A stretch of 58,115 bases of DNA from Pseudomonas caricapapayae (lineage in GTDB: Bacteria > Pseudomonadota > Gammaproteobacteria > Pseudomonadales > Pseudomonadaceae), in NCBI RefSeq assembly GCF_001400735.1, contig NZ_LJPW01000181.1, positions 1 through 58,115 of the forward strand, read 5' to 3'. The position numbers were made by a program, and so were the translations under genes. The notes beneath the pieces were generated by a model. It made no database searches. It worked only from the letters and a program-made list of their open reading frames with translations, and was not told the DNA's origin. Each line of letters starts with the position of its first letter. Position 1 is the first letter of the stretch. Positions 9,039 through 17,084 of the stretch are shown here, piece by piece.

Positions 9039-10715
9039 TCACAGCACGAAGCGTTGGACCATCAGGTTCAGATCAGTTGCCAGCATCGACAGTGCGTTAC
9101 TTGCGACGGTTGTCTGCTGTGCGCCTGACGCTGTCTGGCTCGACAGGTCACGAATGCTGCTCAGGTTGCGGTCAACTTCAGTCGCGACCTGGGCTTGCTG
9201 TTCCGCTGCGCTGGCTATCAACAGGTTACGGTCGTTGATGGTCGTTGTTGAATGGATGATCACTTTCAATGCTTCGCCGGTCGACGCTGCCTGCTCCATG
9301 GTCAGGTTGGCCTGTGTTGCTGTGTGACGCAACGAACTGGCGGTTTGGTGGGTGCTTTGCTGTACGCCGCTGATCAGCCCTTCGATTTCTGCCGTCGACG
9401 CGCTGGTGCGTTGCGCCAGCGAGCGGACTTCATCGGCCACCACGGCAAATCCGCGTCCCGCTTCGCCCGCCCGGGCGGCCTCGATGGCTGCGTTCAGGGC
9501 CAGCAAGTTGGTCTGGTTGGCGATCGCGCGAATCACATCGAGAATGCTGCTGATGCTCTGTGTGCGTTCGGCCAGGCCCTCGGCCTGATGCGAGGAGTCC
9601 AGCACGTTTTCTGTCAGTTCCTTGATCGAAAGAATCGTTGCCGACAGTTTTTCTTGTCCTTGGGCGGCTGCACGGGTCGATGCCTGCGATTCGGTCACGG
9701 TACTGCTGGCGTTGCCTGCGACTTCAATGGCGGCCTGACTCATCTGATTGACGGCAACAGCGGCCTGCTCGATTTCGTTGTTCTGCGATTGCAGGTTGAG
9801 CGCACTGGCTTCGGCAATGCTGCCCATTTCCTGGACCGACTGTGAGAGTTGTGTTGCCGCTGCGTATATCTGATCAATCGTGCTGTGCAGGTTGGTGCGC
9901 ATGCGCCCCAGCGTGATCAGCAGTTGTGCGGTTTCGTCTTTGCCGTCCGGTATCTGATGTTCGGTCAGATCACCATCGGCAATGGTGCTGGCGATGTGTA
10001 AAGCCTGGCGCACCGGGTGAATGATGCTGACGCTCAGACGCCAGGCGAGCAACAGGGTCAGCGCCAATACGACAGCGATGACGCTTAGCGCAATGATTCG
10101 CGTCTGTTCGTAGCTGGCGACAGCTGAATCCACGGCCAAGGCAGCGCTCTGTTTGTTCAGTTCCCGCAGCAACTGCACCTGCATGTCCATCAGGTCGCCC
10201 TGTAGCGCGAGCATGGTGTTGGCGAGCATTCTCGCCTCATCCAGCTTGTTCTGTTCGATCAGTGCGATCTGATCCTGCAAGCCTGGCATGAAAGCCTTGT
10301 AGGCCTCCTGCAACGCGACGATAGAGTCATGTTCAGTGCCTGACTGGACGCGTGCGAGGTATTCCGAGAATCCTTTCTCGACTTCGTTCCTGAGTTGTTC
10401 GACGTTGATTCTGCTGTTGATGACTGCGCCGGGATCATCGGCATTGGCGATCAGACGAGTGGTTTCGCTGCGCAGTTTGACCAGACCGATGGCGATGGCA
10501 TCGGCCATGGCGATGCTGGGCAGTGCGCCACTCTCCACCGCTTCGCCCTGTTTGCGGATTTCCTGCATCTGCAGCAGGCAGAACGCGCCCAGTGCGACCA
10601 TCAGCAGCGAGGTGATAGCGAAGCAGATCACCAGGCGCAGAGTGATTTTGAAACGGCGCAAGAGTGTTGTCGTTGTGGTTTGCCGACGCAGGAAACGAGG
10701 CATAAATATTTTCAC
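9039..10715 (-). CDS. Methyl-accepting chemotaxis protein (transmembrane chemoreceptor)
   Basis: This chemoreceptor senses an unknown periplasmic ligand and signals through CheA/CheW. The 558-residue protein has TM1 at about residues 25-45 (LVICFAITSLLMVALGAF), then a helical periplasmic domain of about 150 residues that looks like a four-helix bundle. TM2 (IIALSVIAVVLALTLLLAW) ends near 225, followed by a HAMP linker and a long signalling coiled coil. The signalling hairpin NQTNLLALNAAIEAARAGE is intact. I prefer the GTG at 10713-10715 (MKIFMPRF) because AGGGG lies 9 nt upstream; a TTG at 10724 and an ATG at 10703 are alternatives. The AGGGG and the start region lie in one arm of a long inverted repeat, so translation may be controlled by RNA structure. 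Confidence 0.92.
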   Translation of the reverse strand: MKIFMPRFLRRQTTTTTLLRRFKITLRLVICFAITSLLMVALGAFCLLQMQEIRKQGEAVESGALPSIAMADAIAIGLVKLRSETTRLIANADDPGAVINSRINVEQLRNEVEKGFSEYLARVQSGTEHDSIVALQEAYKAFMPGLQDQIALIEQNKLDEARMLANTMLALQGDLMDMQVQLLRELNKQSAALAVDSAVASYEQTRIIALSVIAVVLALTLLLAWRLSVSIIHPVRQALHIASTIADGDLTEHQIPDGKDETAQLLITLGRMRTNLHSTIDQIYAAATQLSQSVQEMGSIAEASALNLQSQNNEIEQAAVAVNQMSQAAIEVAGNASSTVTESQASTRAAAQGQEKLSATILSIKELTENVLDSSHQAEGLAERTQSISSILDVIRAIANQTNLLALNAAIEAARAGEAGRGFAVVADEVRSLAQRTSASTAEIEGLISGVQQSTHQTASSLRHTATQANLTMEQAASTGEALKVIIHSTTTINDRNLLIASAAEQQAQVATEVDRNLSSIRDLSSQTASGAQQTTVASNALSMLATDLNLMVQRFVL

Positions 10716-10717
10716 GG

Positions 10718-10777
10718 CACACAACCCCTATAAACTCACAGACCTTTGCGGAGAGCCGTTTATAGGGCAGTTGTGTG
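10718..10777 (-). promoter_or_regulatory. Inverted repeat folding over the chemoreceptor ribosome binding site
   Basis: Two nested pairs of arms are present on the transcript strand: CACACAAC with GTTGTGTG (outer, 10770-10777 and 10718-10725) and CCCTATAAAC with GTTTATAGGG (inner, 10758-10767 and 10726-10735). Only a two-base bulge interrupts the 18 pairs, and a 22-nt loop separates the arms. In RNA the 3' arm contains the AGGGG Shine-Dalgarno of the downstream chemoreceptor. Seen as DNA it could equally be an operator. Confidence 0.6.
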
Positions 10778-10822
10778 ATGTCTTTATGACATCGGTTGTT
10801 TACGTCAGGGACAGCGGACGAC

Positions 10823-11482
10823 TCACGCCCGAGGCGCACCGATTTCCTCCATCAGTTCATCAAGAAAGCGCTTCAGTCTGTCGTGTCTGATCTTCGCCAT
10901 GTGCGCACCGGTATCAGTCTGAAAACCGTCGGCAAGTTTTAACAGCTTGGTGTGAAAGTGGTCGACGGCGAAGTTCATGTCGTCATGGGCACGCTGGCTG
11001 GCATGCGGATCATTCGGGTCGTAGAGTCTTCTGCCCATTCGCCCTGATACGTAGAAGGTTCGAGCGACGCCGATCATGCCCAGGGAATCGAGGCGGTCAG
11101 CGTCCTGCAGTATCCGGGCTTCCAGCGTCAAGGGGGTTATCGCCGCCGAGAAACTGTGCGCTTCGACAGCGTGGGCGACCGAAGCGATGCTTTCTTCATC
11201 CCACCCCATCTCGGTAAGCAGTTCGCTGGCCCGCGCTGCCGACAGTCGTGAAGCGCTGGAGCGAAACGGCGAGTCTTTCTCGACTGAAGCGCAGTCGTGC
11301 AACAACGTAGCGGCAATCAGTACGCGGGCATCGCCGCCTTCCCGGTCACGGATGGCGCAGACGTTTTCCCAGACGCGCAACAAGTGCGAGACATCATGCG
11401 AGCCGTCGATTTTCTCTGCACCGGTGTGCGGGATCAGCAGGCTGGCCAGATCCTCAAACGGGGCGAAGCTGGCGTGGGTCAT
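10823..11482 (-). CDS. HD-domain phosphohydrolase
   Basis: This metal-dependent phosphohydrolase has an unknown substrate. The 219-residue protein shows the HD superfamily pattern: SHDVSHLLRVW for the first His, LLHDCAS for the HD doublet near residue 63, a mid-domain His in the SVAHAVEAHSFS segment, and DADRLD for the distal Asp. Size and order resemble the YedJ-type stand-alone HD proteins. The ATG at 11480-11482 is supported by GAGGAA six bases upstream; an in-frame start at 11551 would run into the neighbouring gene's stop. It has no signal peptide, so it acts in the cytoplasm. It is downstream of, and on the same strand as, the acyltransferase gene (66 bp gap). Confidence 0.82.
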   Translation of the reverse strand: MTHASFAPFEDLASLLIPHTGAEKIDGSHDVSHLLRVWENVCAIRDREGGDARVLIAATLLHDCASVEKDSPFRSSASRLSAARASELLTEMGWDEESIASVAHAVEAHSFSAAITPLTLEARILQDADRLDSLGMIGVARTFYVSGRMGRRLYDPNDPHASQRAHDDMNFAVDHFHTKLLKLADGFQTDTGAHMAKIRHDRLKRFLDELMEEIGAPRA

Positions 11483-11547
11483 GCGGTGTTCCTCGGGCGT
11501 CTGTGCGGGTATCAGCATTACAGACAATACCGCTTCATAAAACCCTG

Positions 11548-13569
11548 TCACTGATCAAGGATGTGGCTGATCTGGCCGGCAAGCAGCCCTGCGCCCTTGC
11601 CGTTGAGGTGATTGAAGTCCTTGTAATACGAATTCATGTCGCCAATCAGGCACTGGCTGTTCTTACAAAAGGCTTCATCCAGCGTTACGAGCCTGATCTG
11701 TTTCGCTCGGCTGGCGCGCAGGAATGCATCGCGGGAAAAATGCTGCAGCCGATCATGTTGTTCGACCGGCACCGACAGGTCGCTGACCCGCTGCAATTTT
11801 TGTGCGTTGCTGTCCGAGGCGTCTCGGGCCAGGCGGTAGTAGAGGCTTTCAGGGTTGACCCGTTGCTGTGGCACCTGCGCGACGATGAAGAGCTCGCTGC
11901 CAATCTCCCGATAGGCTCTGATCGTCGTATCAAGCGCCTGCCTGAACACTTCCCGCGAGGTTTCCCGGCTTTTTTCCGGATGGGTGCGCGAGGTCAGGAA
12001 ATACTTGCTCATCTTTCTCTCACCGTAATTGCCGTCGGTGTACAGCGTCCAGCGTGCAACCAGCACGACCTTTTTGATCTGACGCTGCTTCACGTATTCG
12101 AACTCGCGATCGGCCAGCGCCTGGCATACCCCGGCAGCATAGTTGCCGTTGGTGACGTCCACGCCGAGCAACGGCAAGCAACCGCCCAGCCCGATATGCG
12201 CGACGGTTTTGCCCTGATCCCGCGCGGCGGCGTCAAACGTTGCCAACAGAGCCTCGGAATGGCTGTCGCCAAACAGGGCCATGTCCGGTGTAACCTTATT
12301 GTCCGCGAGGCCAAACAGACAAAAATCGACGTTCCAGCGCTTGTCCGCAAGGTTCCGGTCGCATTTGTCGCGTGTCTGCGGGTCGGTAAATGCCTGATGC
12401 ATCGCCGGATCGACAGCGAAGCGCCAGGTAAAGCCGTTGTTGAGATAGCCGGCCAGCCCCAGCGCCACGAACAGTATCGAGGCAACACCTGCGCAGGCGA
12501 ATATCTGTCGGCGGTTGAACGCACCGGCCTTGCGAAAAGGCTGCTCGACGAATCGCCAGCTCAGCCATGCCAGGCCCATCGACAGAAGGGTCAGCGCCAG
12601 CATCAGCGGCAGGTCTGGCTCAATCAGACTGCGCTGACGCGCAAAGGCGAAGACGGGCTGATGCCATAAGTAGGCGCTGTAACTGATCATGCCGATCAGA
12701 ACCGGTGCCCGTGAGCCCAGCGCTTTGCCCACCCAGGTCTTGCCGGTGGCGAACACGATGATCAGTGCGGCCCCCAGCACGGGCACCAGCGCGTTGAGGC
12801 CGGGGAAGGGTGTGCTGCTGTCGAAGCACGCGACGGCGTAACCGATCAGCAGAACCCCTAGCAGCGTTGCCGCCTGATCGAGCAAGCTGGCGCGCTCGGT
12901 AGCGTGCGGTCGCCAGGCAAAGTAAAAGGCGATAAACGACCCCGTCAGCAATTCCCAGGCGCGTGCAGGCAGCAGATAAAACGCGTTGCTGGCGTTCTGA
13001 TGTGCACCCAGTTCAGCCAGCGTCAGGCTCGCCAGGGCGATGCCGATCAGCAGGGCAATCAGCCACTTGCGACCCATGCTCCAGGCAAACATCAGTAGCA
13101 ACGGGAAAAACAGGTAGTACTGCTCTTCTGCCGCGAGCGTCCAGGTATGCAGCAACGGTTTGAGCTCTGCCGTTGCGTCGAAATAGCCGCTTTCCAGCCA
13201 GAACAGCACGTTGGATGAAAACGTCGGCACCGCCACCAGGCTCTTGGCGAAGTACTTCAAATCGGACGGGTCGAGTGTCAACCACGCGACGGGCAGGCAA
13301 ATCAGCATCATCACGTACAGTGCCGGCAGAATGCGCCGGGCGCGTCGTTCGTAGAAGTCGATCAGCGAGAATCTGCCTGCGAGCATCTGCGCAATAATGA
13401 TCGAGGTAATGAGATAACCGGAGATCACAAAAAAGATATCGACCCCCACGAATCCACCGGAAAACAGCGGCAAGCCAGCGTGAAACAGGATGACCGGGAT
13501 CACCGCGAGCGCGCGCAGGCCATCGATTTCGGGTCGATAGCCCAGCGCCGGGTTATGAGAAATGCCCAT
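11548..13569 (-). CDS. OafA-like acyltransferase with C-terminal SGNH domain
   Basis: This integral membrane enzyme probably O-acetylates a cell-surface polysaccharide such as O-antigen. The 673-residue protein has an acyltransferase-3 domain of about ten membrane helices (residues 10-360), starting with YRPEIDGLRALAVIPVILFHAG, whose RxxxGLRAxAV and FHAG motifs are characteristic. A periplasmic SGNH-like domain follows (about 400-673), with FGDSHSEAL as the block I nucleophile motif, LGGCLPLLG, and a C-terminal DFNHLNGKGA that supplies the Asp-His pair. This fused layout is that of OafA and similar two-domain acetyltransferases. No polysaccharide genes adjoin it, so the acceptor is unknown; the rhamnose-forming gmd/rmd pair lies 10 kb away. 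Confidence 0.88.
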   Translation of the reverse strand: MGISHNPALGYRPEIDGLRALAVIPVILFHAGLPLFSGGFVGVDIFFVISGYLITSIIIAQMLAGRFSLIDFYERRARRILPALYVMMLICLPVAWLTLDPSDLKYFAKSLVAVPTFSSNVLFWLESGYFDATAELKPLLHTWTLAAEEQYYLFFPLLLMFAWSMGRKWLIALLIGIALASLTLAELGAHQNASNAFYLLPARAWELLTGSFIAFYFAWRPHATERASLLDQAATLLGVLLIGYAVACFDSSTPFPGLNALVPVLGAALIIVFATGKTWVGKALGSRAPVLIGMISYSAYLWHQPVFAFARQRSLIEPDLPLMLALTLLSMGLAWLSWRFVEQPFRKAGAFNRRQIFACAGVASILFVALGLAGYLNNGFTWRFAVDPAMHQAFTDPQTRDKCDRNLADKRWNVDFCLFGLADNKVTPDMALFGDSHSEALLATFDAAARDQGKTVAHIGLGGCLPLLGVDVTNGNYAAGVCQALADREFEYVKQRQIKKVVLVARWTLYTDGNYGERKMSKYFLTSRTHPEKSRETSREVFRQALDTTIRAYREIGSELFIVAQVPQQRVNPESLYYRLARDASDSNAQKLQRVSDLSVPVEQHDRLQHFSRDAFLRASRAKQIRLVTLDEAFCKNSQCLIGDMNSYYKDFNHLNGKGAGLLAGQISHILDQ

Positions 13570-13849
13570 GAGTGTGCTCGATGCAAGAAGTGATGAAAGG
13601 CGGCAAATGCGGGCTGCAATAGCTACCGCCAGCGCGTGGCGCAGGCGTCGGGGATGAAGGAGTAGAGGGGATTGCTGGAGGCCGATTGGCTCGAACGCCT
13701 GTATTTTTAGTTCAGGTATTCAGTTCTGTCCAATGGCTGATGCTGCTTTACAGCGTGCGGTTACGACAACAGATCAGCCTCTTCCCACCTGAAACCGTAA
13801 AAGCCCTTTATAATTCATGGTTTTTACCCTCCCTGATGCGAGAACCATT

Positions 13850-14191
13850 GTGAGCTTACCGTCCTGCCCGAAATGCAATTCCGAATACACCTATGAAGAC
13901 GGCAGCCTGCTGATCTGCCCGGAATGCGCCCATGAATGGTCTGCCGACGCGGCTGGCACCGACGCGTCCGACGACGTGAAAGTCATCAAGGACTCAACGG
14001 GCAACGTGCTGCAGGACGGCGACACCATCACCGTGATCAAGGACTTGAAAGTCAAAGGCTCCTCGTTGGTGGTCAAGGTCGGCACCAAGGTCAAGAACAT
14101 CCGCCTGGTCGATGGCGACCATGACATCGATTGCAAGATCGACGGCATCGGCGCGATGAAGCTGAAGTCGGAGTTCGTCCGCAAGGTTTGA
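13850..14191 (+). CDS. yjdM: YjdM/PhnA-family zinc-ribbon protein
   Basis: This is a small cytoplasmic protein of the PhnA (YjdM) family; despite the old name, a role in alkylphosphonate use is not established. The 113-residue product has an N-terminal zinc ribbon (CPKC and CPEC, about 19 residues apart) and a C-terminal SH3-like beta-barrel (DGDTITVIKDLKVKG ... VKVGTKVKNIRL). The GTG at 13850 gives the family's usual MSLPSCPKC start; a longer reading from the ATG at 13817 would add 11 unrelated residues. It is probably a single gene. The 280 bp upstream, to the acyltransferase gene, hold no other gene that I can support. Confidence 0.88.
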   Translation: MSLPSCPKCNSEYTYEDGSLLICPECAHEWSADAAGTDASDDVKVIKDSTGNVLQDGDTITVIKDLKVKGSSLVVKVGTKVKNIRLVDGDHDIDCKIDGIGAMKLKSEFVRKV

Positions 14192-14299
14192 TTCTGCCGG
14201 GCAATGGCTTTAGCCTGAACGCCTCGCCGGTGTTTCGACTGGCGGGGCGTTCATGTTTCCGGGCGCGCCAGGGCTGTTTTTCCTGAACAGGTGAATACC

Positions 14300-14734
14300 G
14301 TGCCGACCACCACCCCCGCCCCTTATCTGAAACCCGATGAATGCGTCGTGCTGTTCGATGGCGTCTGCAAGCTGTGCAATGGCGTGGTGAAGTTTCTGAT
14401 TCGCCATGACCCGCATCGGCGTCTGCGGTTGGCCGCAGTGCAGTCTGAGCAAGGACAGGCATTGCTGAAGTGGGCCGGGCTGCCACTGGACGATTTTCAT
14501 ACCATCGCGGTCATCGTCAACAATCGGGTGTTCGTGCGCTCGGATGCTTTTCTACACATCATGGGGTTGCTGCCTGCGCCGTGGCCGCTGCTCAAAGTGC
14601 TGGGGATTTTTCCACGCTTTCTACGGGACTGGGCCTACAACCGTATCGCGCTCAACCGATATCGCCTGTTCGGACGCCATGATCACTGCCAGTTGCCTTC
14701 GCCCGAGCACCGGCAGCGCTTCCTTGATGGTTGA
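14300..14734 (+). CDS. DCC-family thiol-disulfide oxidoreductase-like protein (DUF393)
   Basis: Members of this family carry a DxxCxxC motif near the N-terminus and are thought to be thioredoxin-like, though their substrates are unknown. This 144-residue protein has VLFDGVCKLCNGVVKFLIRH, with the signature DGVCKLC, and a C-terminal segment RDWAYNRIALNRYRLFG common to the family. There is no signal peptide. The second in-frame GTG (14300) is preferred over the first (14291) because AGGTGA sits six bases before it. It follows yjdM by 108 bp on the same strand. Confidence 0.83.
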   Translation: MPTTTPAPYLKPDECVVLFDGVCKLCNGVVKFLIRHDPHRRLRLAAVQSEQGQALLKWAGLPLDDFHTIAVIVNNRVFVRSDAFLHIMGLLPAPWPLLKVLGIFPRFLRDWAYNRIALNRYRLFGRHDHCQLPSPEHRQRFLDG

Positions 14735-15002
14735 TGACCGGCGGTCAATTGCCACGTCTGTTACGTGTGCACGGGTTGTGATCCACTCTGGCGGTCCGTA
14801 GAATTCGCTTCATCTGGCTTCACTCCCACTACCCACAATAATCCACTTTGCACACTGCGCCCGATCCCGAAGGTCGAGCGGAGCGTTTTTGCGTTGGTTT
14901 TTCAGTGGGGCGAGCCGCGGTTTTCCATACAGGTGTCAGGCGTGCGTGTTCACGCGTGGCGGTCGGCCTTCGGGTCGGAACATTTTCAGGGCGTTGTGAT
15001 TC

Positions 15003-16211
15003 TTGATAACTTCACCTCCAAACGAGCAGGCAGGTAGCTGGCTTGGCGTATTCGCGCTGGCGCTGGCGGCCTTCATTTTCAATACCACCGAGTTCGTGCC
15101 GATTGGTCTGCTGAGCAACATCGGCCAGAGCTTCGAGATGACCCCGGCGCAGGTCGGGTTGATGCTCACGATCTATGCCTGGGTCGTGTCGCTGATGTCG
15201 TTGCCGATGATGCTGGCGACGCGCAACATCGAGCGCCGCAAGTTGCTGATGTTCGTGTTCGGCCTGTTTGTGGTCAGCCACGTCCTCTCCGCGATCGCCC
15301 CCAGCTTTGCGATCCTGCTGGTGAGCCGGGTCGGTATCGCGTTTGCACATGCGGTGTTCTGGTCGGTCACGGCGTCGCTGGCCGTGCGCATCGCACCGCC
15401 CGGCAAGCAGGTTCAGGCGCTTGGCCTGCTGGCGACCGGTACTTCGCTGGCAATGGTGCTGGGTATTCCGCTGGGCCGCGTGCTGGGCGAAGCGCTGGGC
15501 TGGCGGACCACCTTCATGGGCATCGCCGGCGTTGCCGCGCTGGTAGTCTTCCTGCTGGCTCGCGCGCTGCCGTTGTTGCCCAGTCAGAACTCCGGATCCT
15601 TGCGCAGCCTGCCGATCCTGTTCAAGCGCCCACGGCTGATGGCGATCTACCTGCTGACTGCGATTGTGGTAACCGCTCATTTCACCGCCTACAGCTATAT
15701 CGAACCGTTCACTCAGACCGTGTCCCGGCTCAGCGGCGAAATGACCACGATCCTGCTGCTGGTCTTCGGCGGTGCCGGAATCATGGGCTCGATCATCTTC
15801 AGCCTGTTCAGCGACCGTTTCCCGAACGGGCTACTGATCACCGCCATTGGCACACTGACCGTGTGCCTGCTGATGCTGCTGCCCCTCTCCGGTGATGCCG
15901 CAACGCTCGGCACGCTGACCATTATCTGGGGCATGGCGATCATGTGCTTCGGCCTGACATTGCAGGCGCGCGTCCTGTCGCTGGCACCCGATGCGACCGA
16001 CGTGGCAATGGCGCTGTTCTCAGGCATTTTCAATATCGGTATTGGTGGCGGCGCGCTGCTCGGCAGCGTGGTCAGCAGCCATCTCGGGGTTGCCAACGTC
16101 GGTATCGTCGGCGGCCTTCTGGCCCTGGGCGGTTTGGGGTTGTGCTGCTTTACCACGCATTACTTCGGCAAGGTCCGGCCCTCTGCCGAGATGCACGCCG
16201 AGAGCAAATAG
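15003..16211 (+). CDS. sotB: SotB-type sugar efflux MFS transporter
   Basis: This inner-membrane major-facilitator antiporter of the DHA1 group resembles SotB/YdeA, which exports arabinose or other sugars. The 402-residue protein has 12 predicted helices. It starts with FALALAAFIFNTTEFVPIGLL, the NTTEFVPIGLL motif being typical of SotB, then the RNIERRKLL loop and the ATGTSLAMVLGIPLGR segment (MFS antiporter motif C). The start is a TTG at 15003 with only a weak AGGG upstream, so it is the least certain part. The 268 bp upstream contain no gene that I believe. A hairpin terminator follows 14 bp after the stop. Confidence 0.85.
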   Translation: MITSPPNEQAGSWLGVFALALAAFIFNTTEFVPIGLLSNIGQSFEMTPAQVGLMLTIYAWVVSLMSLPMMLATRNIERRKLLMFVFGLFVVSHVLSAIAPSFAILLVSRVGIAFAHAVFWSVTASLAVRIAPPGKQVQALGLLATGTSLAMVLGIPLGRVLGEALGWRTTFMGIAGVAALVVFLLARALPLLPSQNSGSLRSLPILFKRPRLMAIYLLTAIVVTAHFTAYSYIEPFTQTVSRLSGEMTTILLLVFGGAGIMGSIIFSLFSDRFPNGLLITAIGTLTVCLLMLLPLSGDAATLGTLTIIWGMAIMCFGLTLQARVLSLAPDATDVAMALFSGIFNIGIGGGALLGSVVSSHLGVANVGIVGGLLALGGLGLCCFTTHYFGKVRPSAEMHAESK

Positions 16212-16219
16212 GACGCACA

Positions 16220-16262
16220 TAAAAAAGCTCGCCGACCGCGCAAGGCGATCAGCGAGCTGTTT
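16220..16262. terminator. Bidirectional terminator between sotB and pcs
   Basis: AGCTCGC (16225-16231) pairs with GCGAGCT (16251-16257), with an inner CCGC/GGCG pair around a GCAA loop. An A tract precedes it on the plus strand, giving a T tract for pcs transcripts read on the minus strand. It lies between convergent genes. Confidence 0.7.
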
Positions 16263-16277
16263 GTTCTGACATGAAGA

Positions 16278-16997
16278 TCAGGCTTTAAGCCGACCCAGCC
16301 ATTCCAGCGACGTTCTCCAGATACAAATCCCCAGAAAGTACGCCGACATCGCCAGCCACAGTCCCATTACTACAGGGCCATTGTGCGGATGGTTGATGAT
16401 CAGCAGGGCGCTGGACAGCAGCCATACGGTGGTGACGGCGATGTTGATCGGCATAAAGCGACGCACCCGGAACGGGTGCAGAAACTTCATGCGGGTCAGG
16501 GTCAGCAGTGCCAGAGCAATAATGGTGATGAAGGTCAGCCACGGCGCGGGCGACAGAATGTAGAGGCAAAGGGCAACTACGTTCCATGCTGCAGGAAAGC
16601 CCTGAAAATAGTTGTCCTTGCTTTTCATGTCGACGTTGCAGAAGCAGAACAGCGACGACACAAGAATTACCGATACGCTGAGCAGCAGCGTGTAATCGGG
16701 CACCGGAATGTAGCGGTAGATGAACAATGCCGGAATGAACACGTAGGTCAGGTAGTCGATGACCAGGTCCAGCACCGAACCATCGAAGTGCGGCAGAACA
16801 GACGTTGTATTGACCTTGCGGGCCAGCGAGCCGTCTAATCCATCCACGATCAGGGCCGCGCCCAGCCACAGCAGGCAGGCCTTGGGTTCATTGTTGAACA
16901 GGGCGATGGTGGCCAGGAACGCAAGGACTACGCCGGTGGCGGTGAAGCCATGCGCGCCCCATGCGTTGAGTCTGGCTATGCGTTGATTGGTTATCAC
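16278..16997 (-). CDS. pcs: Phosphatidylcholine synthase
   Basis: Pcs condenses choline with CDP-diacylglycerol to make phosphatidylcholine in one step in the inner membrane. The 239-residue protein has about eight hydrophobic helices. The CDP-alcohol phosphotransferase motif is present: DGSLAR at 55-60, then G73, D77 and D81. The spacing between AR and G is 12 residues, longer than the common 8 and in line with Pcs proteins. I place the start at the GTG at 16995-16997, which has GGAG nine bases upstream and gives MITNQRIARLNAWGAHG; a TTG at 17057 is possible. Phosphatidylcholine is known to matter for type III secretion and virulence in P. syringae. Single gene; convergent with sotB. Confidence 0.93.
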   Translation of the reverse strand: MITNQRIARLNAWGAHGFTATGVVLAFLATIALFNNEPKACLLWLGAALIVDGLDGSLARKVNTTSVLPHFDGSVLDLVIDYLTYVFIPALFIYRYIPVPDYTLLLSVSVILVSSLFCFCNVDMKSKDNYFQGFPAAWNVVALCLYILSPAPWLTFITIIALALLTLTRMKFLHPFRVRRFMPINIAVTTVWLLSSALLIINHPHNGPVVMGLWLAMSAYFLGICIWRTSLEWLGRLKA

Positions 16998-17084
16998 GGG
17001 GGCGCTCTCCAGGAAATAATGCTTGCCAGGGTGTGCCGCAAACCTGACCGGTAGCAACTATCGACCCGGCAATTGCCGATAAGT

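Noticed and set aside
14765..15037. Possible small gene before sotB
   Set aside because: It overlaps the start of sotB, has no ribosome site and no recognisable pattern; the 268-bp gap is treated as non-coding.
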